A stretch of 64,000 nt of DNA from an uncultured Lachnospiraceae bacterium (GTDB lineage: Bacteria > Bacillota > Clostridia > Lachnospirales > Lachnospiraceae). Position 1 is the first letter of the stretch; every line of letters starts with the position of its first letter. This document shows positions 10,916 through 18,970 of the stretch, in pieces. The stretch covers positions 124,001-188,000 of the forward strand of contig CANQAP010000002.1 of NCBI GenBank assembly GCA_947589305.1, written 5' to 3'. The position numbers were made by a program, and so were the translations under genes. Under the pieces are notes generated by a model. That model was not told the origin of the DNA. It was given only the letters and a program-made list of their open reading frames with translations, and made no database searches.

Positions 10916-11018
10916 AGAAAGAGATTCATAGAATTAGGATTGCAGGAAATACTACCATAGAAAGAAGAATTTGAATTCCAATGTTTCGTGAACGGTAGAA
11001 GCGGGAAGGAGTGAATGA

Positions 11019-11261
11019 ATGATGGAAGGAAAACGCTATCGTTTTATATGGTGGTTGATCGCCGCTATCGTAGTGGCAGTTCTTATTTGGTATGCAATCG
11101 TACAAAATCAGGCGAAGGACTATACAGACGGCACGTTGGTATGGAGTCCGGCGGATACTTTCTGTATGAATAATCGGCGATACTGTACGGTAAGTACGGT
11201 GATGCAGCCTTCATCTTATGAAGCGGGAGGCATGGAAATATGTCGGAAATCGTATATTTAA
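11019..11261 (+). CDS. Small membrane protein between sigF and spoVAA
   Basis: An 80-residue frame with GGAAGGAG upstream. The N-terminus has one membrane helix (WWLIAAIVVAVLIWYAIV, about residues 10-27) followed by a short polar domain with three cysteines. Its end overlaps the spoVAA start by 22 bases, which suggests one transcript with spoVA and possibly a spore-membrane role. I do not recognise the family. ATG 11022 is an equally good start. Confidence 0.55.
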   Translation: MMEGKRYRFIWWLIAAIVVAVLIWYAIVQNQAKDYTDGTLVWSPADTFCMNNRRYCTVSTVMQPSSYEAGGMEICRKSYI

Positions 11262-11866
11262 ATGTACAGCAGAGTTCGGCGGTCAGTCGTCCGGTCGTTC
11301 GGATTGATGATGTGGCAGAGGTATTCTGTGAGAATAAAAGCGTACAGAAGCAGATACAGAAAATTACCATTACAGAATTTCAGTCTACAAAAGAATTTAA
11401 GCAGGTCTTTTCAACTTGTCTGTTGATTCAGATGATAACGGCGGCTGTGCCGAATTGTCAGGTGGAAAGTATTGGTGAGACAGATTTCATCGTATACTAT
11501 AAGCCACCGAAAAAACAGACAAAATGGAAGGATTCGCTCAAAGGAATTCTGGTTTGTCTCTTGGCATTTTTCGGGGCCGCCTTTTCCATCATGACCTTTA
11601 ATACGGATGTTACGACCGCTCAGCTTTTTGATCAGTTATATGAGTTATTTACCGGACGGGAACCACAGGGAGCCGGTGTACTACAGGCATGTTATGCACT
11701 CGGATTATTTATAGGCATCATTCTGTTTTTTAATCATGGCGGAAGATACAAACTGACAAATGATCCGTCACCTTTACAGGTACAGATGCGTCAGTATGAA
11801 CAGAATGTTAATCAGGCGTTCATTTTGGATGCGGAGCGGAATCAGGAGAGTAAAGATGTGGATTAA
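11240..11866 (+). CDS. spoVAA: Stage V sporulation protein AA
   Basis: A 208-residue protein. A soluble N-terminal domain (about 1-95) precedes two membrane helices (about 99-117 and 146-166), the arrangement known for SpoVAA. The SpoVA proteins form the channel for dipicolinic acid in spores. GGGAGG lies 9 bases before the ATG. The gene overlaps both its upstream neighbour and spoVAB. Identification relies on overall layout and context, as SpoVAA has few fixed motifs. Confidence 0.85.
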   Translation: MSEIVYLNVQQSSAVSRPVVRIDDVAEVFCENKSVQKQIQKITITEFQSTKEFKQVFSTCLLIQMITAAVPNCQVESIGETDFIVYYKPPKKQTKWKDSLKGILVCLLAFFGAAFSIMTFNTDVTTAQLFDQLYELFTGREPQGAGVLQACYALGLFIGIILFFNHGGRYKLTNDPSPLQVQMRQYEQNVNQAFILDAERNQESKDVD

Positions 11867-12275
11867 AAATATTTGTATGGCGCTCATCGGTTTGGCAGCA
11901 GGCGGAGCCATTGCAGGCGCATATGTAGCATTTATATCTTCGCTGGGTGTCTTTACCAGACTGGAAGGATGGGCAAACGAAGGGCGAAAAATATTGCGGA
12001 CAGAGACATTGATCTTATTAGGCGTGACGGTTGGCAATCTGATCACGTTATATGAAATCCCGATACCGGTCGGACAGATTGGGCTGGCGGTCTGCGGTAT
12101 CTTTTTCGGAATCTTTACCGGATGTCTGGCAGCAGCCATTGCGGATGTAGTAAAACTGTTTCCGATTCTAAGCAGGCGAACCGGTTTACGACAAGGACTG
12201 CCGTACATTATCGCATCAGTGGGATTGGGAAAATTGGTCGGAACATGGATACAGTTTTTTTGCTTCCCGGATTGA
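11856..12275 (+). CDS. spoVAB: Stage V sporulation protein AB
   Basis: Integral membrane protein of 139 residues with about four hydrophobic segments, including GLAAGGAIAGAYVAFISSLG near the start and a glycine-rich C-terminal helix. ATG 11856 was chosen because GGAG lies 10 bases upstream; a longer frame from 11760 lies entirely inside spoVAA. It is part of the spoVA membrane complex for dipicolinate transport in the spore. Confidence 0.85.
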   Translation: MWIKNICMALIGLAAGGAIAGAYVAFISSLGVFTRLEGWANEGRKILRTETLILLGVTVGNLITLYEIPIPVGQIGLAVCGIFFGIFTGCLAAAIADVVKLFPILSRRTGLRQGLPYIIASVGLGKLVGTWIQFFCFPD

Positions 12276-12343
12276 TAAAGGGAGACAGGAAATACGGGAG
12301 GACTGAAAGACGTTATCATGAATGACAGGAGGTTAGATGAGTT

Positions 12344-12805
12344 ATGCAAAAGGAACCTAGTAATGAAGAATATAACGAATATGTGAAACAGATCACGCCA
12401 AAGCATAGTTGTGCGTTAAATTGTGTCAAAGCGTTTTTGATCGGCGGATTCATCTGTACGATCGGCGAAGTGTTTTCACAAATACTCCAAAATCAGTTTG
12501 GCTTAGGAAAAGATGATTCAGGAAGCTATGTATCGCTTCTTTTGATCGCGCTCAGTATTATTTTTACGGGATTTAATCTCTATGGTTCCATTGCCAAATT
12601 TGGTGGAGCAGGAGCCTTGGTGCCGATTACCGGATTTGCCAATTCCGTGGCGGCACCCTGTATTGAATATCAAAAAGAAGGACAGGTATTCGGAATCGGT
12701 GTGAAGGTATTCACAATAGCCGGACCGGTTATCTTATACGGTATTTTTACCAGCTTTGTAGCAGGACTGATCTACTGGGCAGGAAAATTATTCGGCTGGT
12801 TTTAG
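12344..12805 (+). CDS. spoVAC: Stage V sporulation protein AC
   Basis: Membrane protein of 153 residues with the SpoVAC/SpoVAE-family look: a glycine-rich repeat of hydrophobic helices including FGGAGALVPITGFANSVAAP. In Bacillus SpoVAC acts as a mechanosensitive channel component for dipicolinate release. AGGAGG-like sequence precedes the ATG. The usual next genes, spoVAD and spoVAE, are missing here; the infC leader begins about 50 bases after the stop. Confidence 0.92.
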   Translation: MQKEPSNEEYNEYVKQITPKHSCALNCVKAFLIGGFICTIGEVFSQILQNQFGLGKDDSGSYVSLLLIALSIIFTGFNLYGSIAKFGGAGALVPITGFANSVAAPCIEYQKEGQVFGIGVKVFTIAGPVILYGIFTSFVAGLIYWAGKLFGWF

Positions 12806-12854
12806 AGGAAAACAGTGGTGTCACAAAAATATGACAATACGGTAAAAAAAAGAA

Positions 12855-12883
12855 TTGACAACAAAAAAAGATTACGTTATACT
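12855..12883 (+). promoter_or_regulatory. Promoter of infC-rpmI-rplT
   Basis: Perfect TTGACA -35 and TATACT -10 at 17-base spacing. It lies about 160 bases upstream of infC, leaving room for a structured leader. Confidence 0.85.
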
Positions 12884-12889
12884 AAGGAA

Positions 12890-13045
12890 GTTGTAAATGA
12901 AAAGAAAGCAGAGGATCCACTCTCACCTTAGCGCGGAGGCGACTCGGGTTAAAAAAGTATGACGTAAGAATACGCTTTTTATGTAGTGGATAGGTATGCT
13001 ATCCACTTTTTTTGCGTGAAGTATATTTTTTGGAGGTGTACTACC
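12890..13045 (+). promoter_or_regulatory. L20-type leader with attenuator upstream of infC
   Basis: This stretch resembles the autoregulatory leader that Firmicutes place before infC-rpmI-rplT, where free L20 promotes termination. ATCCACT at 12915-12921 can pair with AGTGGAT at 12985-12991. The latter is the 5' arm of the terminator whose 3' arm (13001-13007) has the same ATCCACT sequence. The two pairings exclude each other, so antiterminated and terminated folds are both built in. Which ligand acts is inferred from the family. Confidence 0.7.
12985..13013 (+). terminator. Attenuator terminator in the infC leader
   Basis: Perfect 8-bp stem AGTGGATA / TATCCACT with a 7-base loop and seven T residues, ending 33 bases before the infC start. 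Confidence 0.85.
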
Positions 13046-13552
13046 ATTAGCGATTTAATGATCAATGAACAAATCAGGGACAAAGAAGTGCGTGTAATAG
13101 GAGAAGACGGGGAGCAGCTTGGTATCATGTCTGCTAAGGAAGCATTGAAACTGGCAAAAGAGGCAGAGCTTGATCTCATTAAGATTGCCCCAACTGCAAA
13201 ACCACCGGTATGTAAGATCGTGGATTATGGTAAATACCGTTACGAACAGATGCGCAAGGAAAAAGAAGCGAAAAAAAAGCAAAAGACGATCGATATCAAG
13301 GAAATACGGTTTTCACCCAATATTGATACGAATGATCTGAAGACCAAAATGAATCAGGCAAGAAAGTTTTTATCCAAAGGGGATAAAGTAAAGGTATCGA
13401 TCCGGTTTCGAGGCAGGGAATTAGCGCATATGGAAATCGGCACAGAGATTCTCAACAACTTTGCCGCACAGATGGAGGATATTGCGATTGTGGAAAAGCC
13501 TGCCAAGGTAGAAGGAAGAAGCATGGTAATGTTTTTAGCTGAAAAGCGTTAA
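13046..13552 (+). CDS. infC: Translation initiation factor IF-3 (ATT start)
   Basis: IF-3 of 168 residues, which prevents premature subunit joining and checks initiator tRNA pairing. The family signature region ([23 protein letters not shown]) and the C-terminal domain with [10 protein letters not shown] are intact. I place the start at ATT 13046: TGGAGGTG ends 8-9 bases upstream, and the first ATG in frame (13058) is 21 bases from that site. Non-canonical AUU starts are a known feature of infC and make IF-3 repress its own synthesis. The frame extends further upstream only through the terminator hairpin. Confidence 0.93.
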   Translation: MSDLMINEQIRDKEVRVIGEDGEQLGIMSAKEALKLAKEAELDLIKIAPTAKPPVCKIVDYGKYRYEQMRKEKEAKKKQKTIDIKEIRFSPNIDTNDLKTKMNQARKFLSKGDKVKVSIRFRGRELAHMEIGTEILNNFAAQMEDIAIVEKPAKVEGRSMVMFLAEKR

Positions 13553-13583
13553 ATTCATGATAGATTATAAAGGAGGAAATAAC

Positions 13584-13781
13584 ATGCCAAAATTAAAGAC
13601 AAAGAAAGCGGCTGCAAAGCGCTTTAAGAAAACTGCTACAGGTGGATTAAAAAGGATGAAAGCGTATAAGAGTCATATCTTAACGAAGAAATCACAAAAG
13701 AGAAAGAGAAATCTTAGAAAAGCGACAATGACAGACGGTACAAACGTTAAGACGATGAAAAAGATTTTACCATATATGTAG
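13584..13781 (+). CDS. rpmI: 50S ribosomal protein L35
   Basis: Small basic protein of 65 residues starting [17 protein letters not shown], the standard L35 N-terminus. GGAGG lies 8 bases ahead. It is the middle gene of the conserved infC-rpmI-rplT operon. Confidence 0.97.
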   Translation: MPKLKTKKAAAKRFKKTATGGLKRMKAYKSHILTKKSQKRKRNLRKATMTDGTNVKTMKKILPYM

Positions 13782-13798
13782 GATAGGAGGAAGCGGTA

Positions 13799-14152
13799 AT
13801 GGCAAGAGTGAAAGGCGGTTTGAACGCCAAAAAGAAGCATAATCGAGTATTGAAACTGGCAAAAGGTTATAGAGGTGCCAGATCAAAGCAATATAGAGTG
13901 GCAAAACAGTCTGTAATGAGAGCGCTTACTTCTTCTTATGCCGGACGTAAGCAAAGAAAGAGACAGTTTAGACAATTATGGATTGCCCGTATCAATGCGG
14001 CAGCAAGAATGAACGGTTTGTCTTACAGCAAGTTCATGCACGGATTAAAGACAGCAGGCGTAGATATTAACCGGAAGATGCTGTCAGAGATGGCGATCAG
14101 TGATGCAGACGGATTTGCAAAATTGGTTGATGTTGCAAAAGCAAATATATAA
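13799..14152 (+). CDS. rplT: 50S ribosomal protein L20
   Basis: L20 of 117 residues, a primary 23S rRNA binding protein needed for early large-subunit assembly. The N-terminus [20 protein letters not shown] and the rRNA-binding stretch [19 protein letters not shown] are typical. In Firmicutes it is also the repressor that acts on the leader found upstream of infC. Confidence 0.98.
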   Translation: MARVKGGLNAKKKHNRVLKLAKGYRGARSKQYRVAKQSVMRALTSSYAGRKQRKRQFRQLWIARINAAARMNGLSYSKFMHGLKTAGVDINRKMLSEMAISDADGFAKLVDVAKANI

Positions 14153-14176
14153 GAACCGCATAGCAATATAACTGTG

Positions 14177-14206
14177 ATTCCCGAAACAAAAAGTTTCGGG
14201 AATTTT
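14177..14206 (+). terminator. Terminator of infC-rpmI-rplT
   Basis: 11-bp perfect stem ATTCCCGAAAC / GTTTCGGGAAT with a five-A loop, followed by a T run. Confidence 0.92.
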
Positions 14207-14299
14207 CTATTTATGACATGATTTGACACATACCGATGATATACTTTCTATACAAATCAAAATATAAACCGCAGATGCACGGATACAGGGGGTATGTAT

Positions 14300-15118
14300 A
14301 TGAAAGAAAACGGAAAAAGAAATCATCACATGAAAACATATGCAGTTATGATCGGTTTGTGTTGCTTTTTAAGTGGTTGTCAGCCCATAGTCTATACAAA
14401 CGATCAAACGGATATCGGTCCTGTTATGGAGCAGTCCAAGGATGTGCCTGATCTGCTGCCAGAGCAGCCAGAGTATTCACCCGTTGAGATGGAGAAGGCG
14501 GAAACAGATGGCAGTGATTGTCCGCAGGCAGAGAGTGATACGGAGATAGAAGTCCTTGTAGATGACAATACCGAATTCGTTTCGGAAGATACGGAGACGT
14601 TTGAGGATCATGATTCGGATCAGGAGATGGCTAAAGAGGTCGGGAGCAGTACGGATGAGGAGTTTGAAAGCAGTCAGGACGACTGTTCAGAAGCAGCGGC
14701 GACTCCGACGGAAAGTATGGAAAACGGTTATTATGCAGATGCTTATGCGCAACAGGTCTTAGCGATCGTCAATGTCAAGCGTGTGGAAGCAGGTTTGGCA
14801 GAGTTGACGATGAATGAAGCGCTTTGCATGGTTTCACGGGTGCGCGCGATAGAGATCACACAGGTGTTTTCGCATACAAGACCGGATGGCAGTAGCTGTT
14901 TTACCGCATTTGATGAAGCAGGCATATGTTACTGGTCGGGTGGGGAAAATCTGGCAGCCGGGCAGACATCGCCGGAAACAGTGGTACAGGAATGGATGGA
15001 TTCGCCCGGTCATTACGAGAATATAATGGACGGCAATTTTACGCAGATTGGGATCGCATGCTATTATCTGCCGGATTCGATCTATGGATATTATTGGGTA
15101 GAAATCTTTACGGATTAG
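14300..15118 (+). CDS. CAP/SCP-domain lipoprotein
   Basis: Predicted lipoprotein of 272 residues. A hydrophobic segment ends in the lipobox L24-S25-G26-C27. An acidic low-complexity linker (about 30-140) spaces it from the membrane, and a CAP domain fills about residues 150-272. CAP landmarks are HTRPDGSSCFTAF, GENLAAG and WMDSPGHYENIM. The family includes YkwD and SafA-like clostridial proteins of mostly unknown activity. I chose ATG 14300 since AGGGGG is 7 bases away; ATG 14294 is too close to it, and ATG 14330 (giving a classical short signal) has no ribosome binding site. Confidence 0.85.
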   Translation: MKENGKRNHHMKTYAVMIGLCCFLSGCQPIVYTNDQTDIGPVMEQSKDVPDLLPEQPEYSPVEMEKAETDGSDCPQAESDTEIEVLVDDNTEFVSEDTETFEDHDSDQEMAKEVGSSTDEEFESSQDDCSEAAATPTESMENGYYADAYAQQVLAIVNVKRVEAGLAELTMNEALCMVSRVRAIEITQVFSHTRPDGSSCFTAFDEAGICYWSGGENLAAGQTSPETVVQEWMDSPGHYENIMDGNFTQIGIACYYLPDSIYGYYWVEIFTD

Positions 15119-15209
15119 ATGTCAGCTTCGCGGGGAAGCTGAAGCGACATGCGTTGTCCGGTTTTATCTAACAGATTGGTGTAGGTCGGAAGTGACTTTT
15201 ATAATTTCC

Positions 15210-15238
15210 TTGACATTCCCAAGTTAGAAAAGTATAAT
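15210..15238 (+). promoter_or_regulatory. Promoter of the AbrB/glycosyltransferase pair
   Basis: Consensus TTGACA and TATAAT, 17 bases apart, 35 bases before the AbrB start. Confidence 0.9.
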
Positions 15239-15272
15239 AAGTAATACAAATCATACTTAAGAGGTGAGACAT

Positions 15273-15491
15273 ATGAAAGGAATGGAAGGAAAATACGCAT
15301 GGACAGCGACTGTTGGTGAAAAAGGACAAATTGTAATACCGAAGCAGGCTCGTGATGTGTTTGGAATTAAACCCGGAGATACATTACTTCTTCTTGGTGA
15401 TGAACAGCGAGGAATCGCTATCCCTCCGAAGGGAGCGTTTGCTGAATTATATGGCATAGCATATGAGGATAAGGATGGTGACTCTGATTGA
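15273..15491 (+). CDS. AbrB-family transcriptional regulator
   Basis: A 72-residue swapped-hairpin AbrB protein. The DNA-binding half contains VGEKGQIVIPKQARDVFGI and PGDTLLLLGDE, typical of this fold. ATG 15273 follows GAGGTGA closely. Its stop overlaps the start of the glycosyltransferase (TTGA), so both are made together; it is likely to repress its own promoter, as AbrB-like partners of enzymes often do (inference). Confidence 0.88.
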   Translation: MKGMEGKYAWTATVGEKGQIVIPKQARDVFGIKPGDTLLLLGDEQRGIAIPPKGAFAELYGIAYEDKDGDSD

Positions 15492-16876
15492 AAAACATAG
15501 CCTTTTTCTGTATCCCTGCACATGGTCACACAAATCCTATGCTTCCTGTTGCGGCAGAACTGGTTCGGCGTGGGAATGTGGTCAGATTCTATTCATTTCA
15601 TGAATTTGAGAAGAAAATCACGGCGACCGGTGCGGAATTTATATCCTGTGATGACTATTTGCCACAACTGACGGAGCAGGAAGAATCCGGATTAAAAAAT
15701 GTGTCTACGACAGAGCTGACGATACAGGATCTTCGGATCACCCGTAACATGGATGCCTTTCTTGACGAAGAATTCAAAACCTTTCGCCCTGATGTCGTAT
15801 ATACAGACTCGGTCTGTTTTTGGGGCAAATTAAGTGCTTGGAAACATCATGTACCGATGGTAGTCTCCACCAGTACATTTGCCTTTAATCAGATGTCTTC
15901 ACAATATATGAAGAATTCGCCGAAAGAATTAGCGGATATGATTTTCGGACTTCCGAGAATATCGAAAGAATTGAAAAAGCTCAAACCGTATGGTTATTAT
16001 GTGAACGGTACCTTATCTTTGATTCAAAGCGATAATCAAACAGATTCCGTCGTTTACACCTCTCGGCGGTTTCAACCGTATGCGGAAAGTTTCTCGGATC
16101 ATTATACGTTTGTAGGTCCCTCGGTATTTTCAAAAGCGGAACCGAATAAAGATAAGGTAAGACCGCTTGTTTATATTTCTATGGGAACAGTCATTAACGA
16201 TAAACCAGATTTTTATAGCAAATGTATTGAGGCACTGAAAGCTGAACCTGCCGATGTGGTCATATCCTGCGGGAATGCAATAGACCGTGATGTTTTTGGC
16301 ACATTGCCGGATCATATCAAAATGTATCCTTATGTCGATCAGTTGGATCTTCTTTCCAAAGCGGATGCCTTTATTACTCACTGCGGCATGAACAGTGTTT
16401 CCGAAAGCCTGTATATGGCTACGCCGATGATTCTGTATCCACAGACAAGTGAACAGCAGGCTGTGGCTAGGAGAGTGATAGAAATAGGTGCAGGCATTAT
16501 GCTCACGGATGACAAGGTGGATGACATCTGCTCTGCCGTGCAGGAAGTTTTGCATAATGATACATATAAAACAGCCGCAAAAGAGTATAGTGAAGACTTT
16601 CGTTCCTGTTCCGGAACGGCAGGAGCGGCAGAATTTATAGAACATGCTCCACATTCCTCTGATGGAGTAGATATCATAGAAGAAGTGAATAAAGCGAGTG
16701 GTAAATTCCAATTTGTCTATTGGCTCATAATCATTGCCATCATTTGTCTGATCGGATTCCTTGTAAGCTGGAAAAATGTATGGATGATTGGAATGGCCGC
16801 CGGTATCCTGTCCACACCTATAGGCAGGATCGTACAGAAACAGCAGTACGCAACCATCGTCGAAAAAAACAAATAG
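15488..16876 (+). CDS. GT1-family glycosyltransferase with C-terminal membrane helices
   Basis: A GT-B fold glycosyltransferase of the macrolide/UDP-sugar transferase type, 462 residues. The N-terminus FFCIPAHGHTNPMLPVAAEL is the usual acceptor-domain start; the donor-binding loop ITHCGMNSVSESLYMATPM is at about residues 294-312. Unusually, the C-terminus adds two membrane helices (about 406-422 and 428-446), so the enzyme is probably held at the inner face of the membrane and may act on a lipid. TTG at 15488 overlaps the regulator's stop codon. The substrate is unknown. Confidence 0.82.
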   Translation: MKNIAFFCIPAHGHTNPMLPVAAELVRRGNVVRFYSFHEFEKKITATGAEFISCDDYLPQLTEQEESGLKNVSTTELTIQDLRITRNMDAFLDEEFKTFRPDVVYTDSVCFWGKLSAWKHHVPMVVSTSTFAFNQMSSQYMKNSPKELADMIFGLPRISKELKKLKPYGYYVNGTLSLIQSDNQTDSVVYTSRRFQPYAESFSDHYTFVGPSVFSKAEPNKDKVRPLVYISMGTVINDKPDFYSKCIEALKAEPADVVISCGNAIDRDVFGTLPDHIKMYPYVDQLDLLSKADAFITHCGMNSVSESLYMATPMILYPQTSEQQAVARRVIEIGAGIMLTDDKVDDICSAVQEVLHNDTYKTAAKEYSEDFRSCSGTAGAAEFIEHAPHSSDGVDIIEEVNKASGKFQFVYWLIIIAIICLIGFLVSWKNVWMIGMAAGILSTPIGRIVQKQQYATIVEKNK

Positions 16877-16941
16877 CAACAGTAGCATCCCGCATATGAA
16901 AAAGGCATATGGAAGTGGGTAGTATCTTTCTTGAAATTATC

Positions 16942-16970
16942 TTGACAAATATATGTGAATTCGGTACAAT
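16942..16970 (+). promoter_or_regulatory. Promoter of the tRNA-Leu gene
   Basis: TTGACA and TACAAT with 17-base spacing, 28 bases before the mature tRNA 5' end. Confidence 0.85.
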
Positions 16971-16998
16971 AAACAAGCTGCGAATAGTGGCATGGAAT

Positions 16999-17082
16999 GC
17001 GGAAGTGTCGGAACTGGCAGACGAGCAAGACTAAGGATCTTGTGGCAGCAATGTCGTGTGGGTTCAAGTCCCATCTTCCGCA
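16999..17082 (+). tRNA. tRNA-Leu (anticodon AAG)
   Basis: Class II tRNA with a 7-bp acceptor stem (GCGGAAG / CTTCCGC), discriminator A, a T arm with GGTTCAAGTCCC and a long variable arm (TGGCAGCAATGTCG region). The anticodon stem CAAGA / TCTTG encloses CTAAGGA, so bases 17033-17035 read AAG, which decodes CUN leucine codons if A34 is converted to inosine. CCA is not encoded. Long variable arm and A73 agree with leucine identity. Confidence 0.93.
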
Positions 17083-17090
17083 TGAAACAA

Positions 17091-17129
17091 ATCCCGAAAA
17101 CCCTTTATTTATGGGTTTTCGGGATTTTT
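17091..17129 (+). terminator. Terminator after tRNA-Leu
   Basis: 11-bp perfect stem CCCGAAAACCC / GGGTTTTCGGG followed by ATTTTTG. Confidence 0.92.
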
Positions 17130-17547
17130 GTCGTCATGGAAATATAAATGGAGGGGAAAATTGGGTAAATCATTAAAATTTCACTTATTGGATCTATTGA
17201 CCGTCTGTTGCTCTGAACTGCTCGATAACATAATGATATATTTTTATAAGGTGGCTGTTTTGGTGTCTCTGTTTTTTGGATATGGCATCTATACTGACAC
17301 TTTTCGCAAAAAGGAAAGAAGCGAAAATATGTTGTAATAGATGGGGCGGTTATCTTACGTCTGCAATTTCTCATATAAACTAAAAATCCTCATATGGATA
17401 TAACAGATGTTTTTGCACAGTTTGCATGTATATATAGATAGATTAGCATCAATGATAAAATACCTTTTTTACTATTATAATTTACAACAAATATTACCAA
17501 CTTTGACTTATGATATATTTATAATTTAATAGCAGGAGGATGATAAT
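17130..17547. other. AT-rich intergenic stretch before the split ligase
   Basis: No supported gene. A 56-58 codon frame from TTG 17161 to TAA 17337 has GGAGGGG only 4 bases ahead and overlaps no known family; I do not call it. From 17340 the sequence becomes very AT-rich and remains so through the ligase, and AGCAGGAGG at 17530-17538 serves that gene. Confidence 0.5.
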
Positions 17548-18753
17548 ATGAAAATAATCATCGATTTACATACTCTTTTAAATGAGGAGGAATTGCAAAA
17601 AATAATCAAATGTTATCAAAATTTTAAATCAAGACATCAAAATTTACATAAACAAGAATGCAAAAGGATATTTGCAAAAAAATATTTGGTTAAAATACTC
17701 AAGGATCTAGTTATATGCGAACCTATAAAAACGATTTGTACACAATTTGAAGTTGTACTGAATATAGATGTATTTGACGATATGAACAATTCTATTAAAT
17801 GTTACATTACCCAATTATTGAAAAACAAAGGTGCTAATTTTGTGGAAATACATTATGGATCACTTATAAAAAAAGTTCAGACTACTTTTATTGATATTGT
17901 TGTCACTGATAGCATGGATGCTATTATAACTTTAAAGCCTGAAATCAGTATCATCACTAAAAATCCAAACATAAAGGATGCTGGAATTATCACATATACA
18001 GATATGAATATGTTAGTAACTGCATTATCAAAATTACATCAAGATATTATAGGAAAACAAAAAACTAAAGAAACCTTCAAAGGCAAGCCATCACTAGATA
18101 AACCATGGTTAAAATATTATCCGAAAGCAGGAAAAACTGCTGTGTTTGAGAAAAAATCTATTTATGATCTTTTATTAGAAAAGAATACTGGAAGAAAAAA
18201 ATTTATAGCTTTGAATTACTTTGGAATTAAAATTAGCTATGATGAACTGATACACCGGGTGGAAAAAACTGCATCAGCGTATCAAAAATTGGGAGTGAAA
18301 AGAGGTGATATAGTAACGGCATGTGTTGTAAATACACCGGAGGTAGTTTATACATTATATGCTTTAAATAAACTGGGGGCAGTTCTTAACGTTGTAGATC
18401 CAAGAACCACATCAGAAGGAATGAAACGATATTTGAATGAAGTGAAATCAAAGTTTGTTATCATACTCGCACCGTTTTATCATTTAATGAACGAAGCAAT
18501 AGAGCTTCAAAATAAAGAAAATCAATATGTTTCTAAAATGATTTTAATTTCACCAACGGATTCAATACCTAGCGTGTTAGCTGGTTTAGATAAAATAAAA
18601 AATAACAGGGGTATTGAGCAAAAACCTAAAATAAAATACGATGCTGATAGAGATGTTACATGGAAAGAATTTATACAACTAGGTTCTGGAGTGAAAACAG
18701 AGAAAGTGGAATTTGAAAACCATAAAATTATGAGTGATTATTGCTCTCCATAG
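17548..18753 (+). pseudogene. AMP-forming acyl-CoA synthetase-like ligase, 5' fragment
   Basis: A 401-residue fragment. Residues 1 to about 190 form an N-terminal extension I do not recognise. Residues about 195-390 are the start of an ANL-superfamily adenylating enzyme: ISYDELIHRV, GVKRGDIVTACVVNTPEVVY and NKLGAVLNVVDPRTT correspond to the region before the ATP-binding loop. The frame ends at a TAG made at the edge of the inserted element, shortly before the expected SGTTG-type phosphate loop. The 3' part resumes at 25272. The gene is much more AT-rich than its flanks, suggesting that it was acquired before being interrupted. Confidence 0.8.
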
Positions 18754-18776
18754 GTTATCAATAAAATCCTCCAAAA

Positions 18777-18798
18777 GCCTTGAAAATAAAGGATTTAT
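18777..18798 (+). repeat. Left end direct repeat of the element
   Basis: GCCTTGAAAATAAAGGATTTAT; 20 of 22 bases match the copy at 25236-25257 in the same orientation. Probably near or within attL. Confidence 0.7.
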
Positions 18799-18862
18799 CG
18801 CAATGTGTTCACCTTATCCCTTTATATGATTTCACACAAGTTTACTCTTTCCCTGACTGCTT

Positions 18863-18884
18863 ATAAGGGCAAATTCAAGGGCAA
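18863..18884 (+). repeat. Left subterminal arm-type repeat
   Basis: ATAAGGGCAAATTCAAGGGC and two more bases; 19 of 22 match 25181-25202 in direct orientation. Candidate integrase arm-binding site. Confidence 0.55.
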
Positions 18885-18915
18885 GAAAATCTGATAACAA
18901 GATATAACAGAGTGT

Positions 18916-18944
18916 GGCAATAGGAGAACTGTGACATATGTGCG
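18916..18944 (+). repeat. Inverted repeat copy ahead of tnpV
   Basis: Contains GGCAAT and ACTGTGACATATG; the same words occur inverted at 23805-23834 just ahead of the integrase gene. Confidence 0.6.
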
Positions 18945-18970
18945 AATATATTATAACGGAGGATTTTTTA

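Noticed and set aside
15122-15140. Stem CAGCTTC / GAAGCTG after the CAP lipoprotein
   Set aside because: A 7-bp stem without a T run; not enough to call a terminator.
16130-16888. Minus-strand frame of 252 codons inside the glycosyltransferase gene
   Set aside because: It lies opposite a clear GT1 gene and shows no family-like motif.
17128-17337. Small frame after the tRNA terminator
   Set aside because: Its first codons overlap the terminator, the only ribosome binding site is 4 bases from TTG 17161, and no family is recognised.
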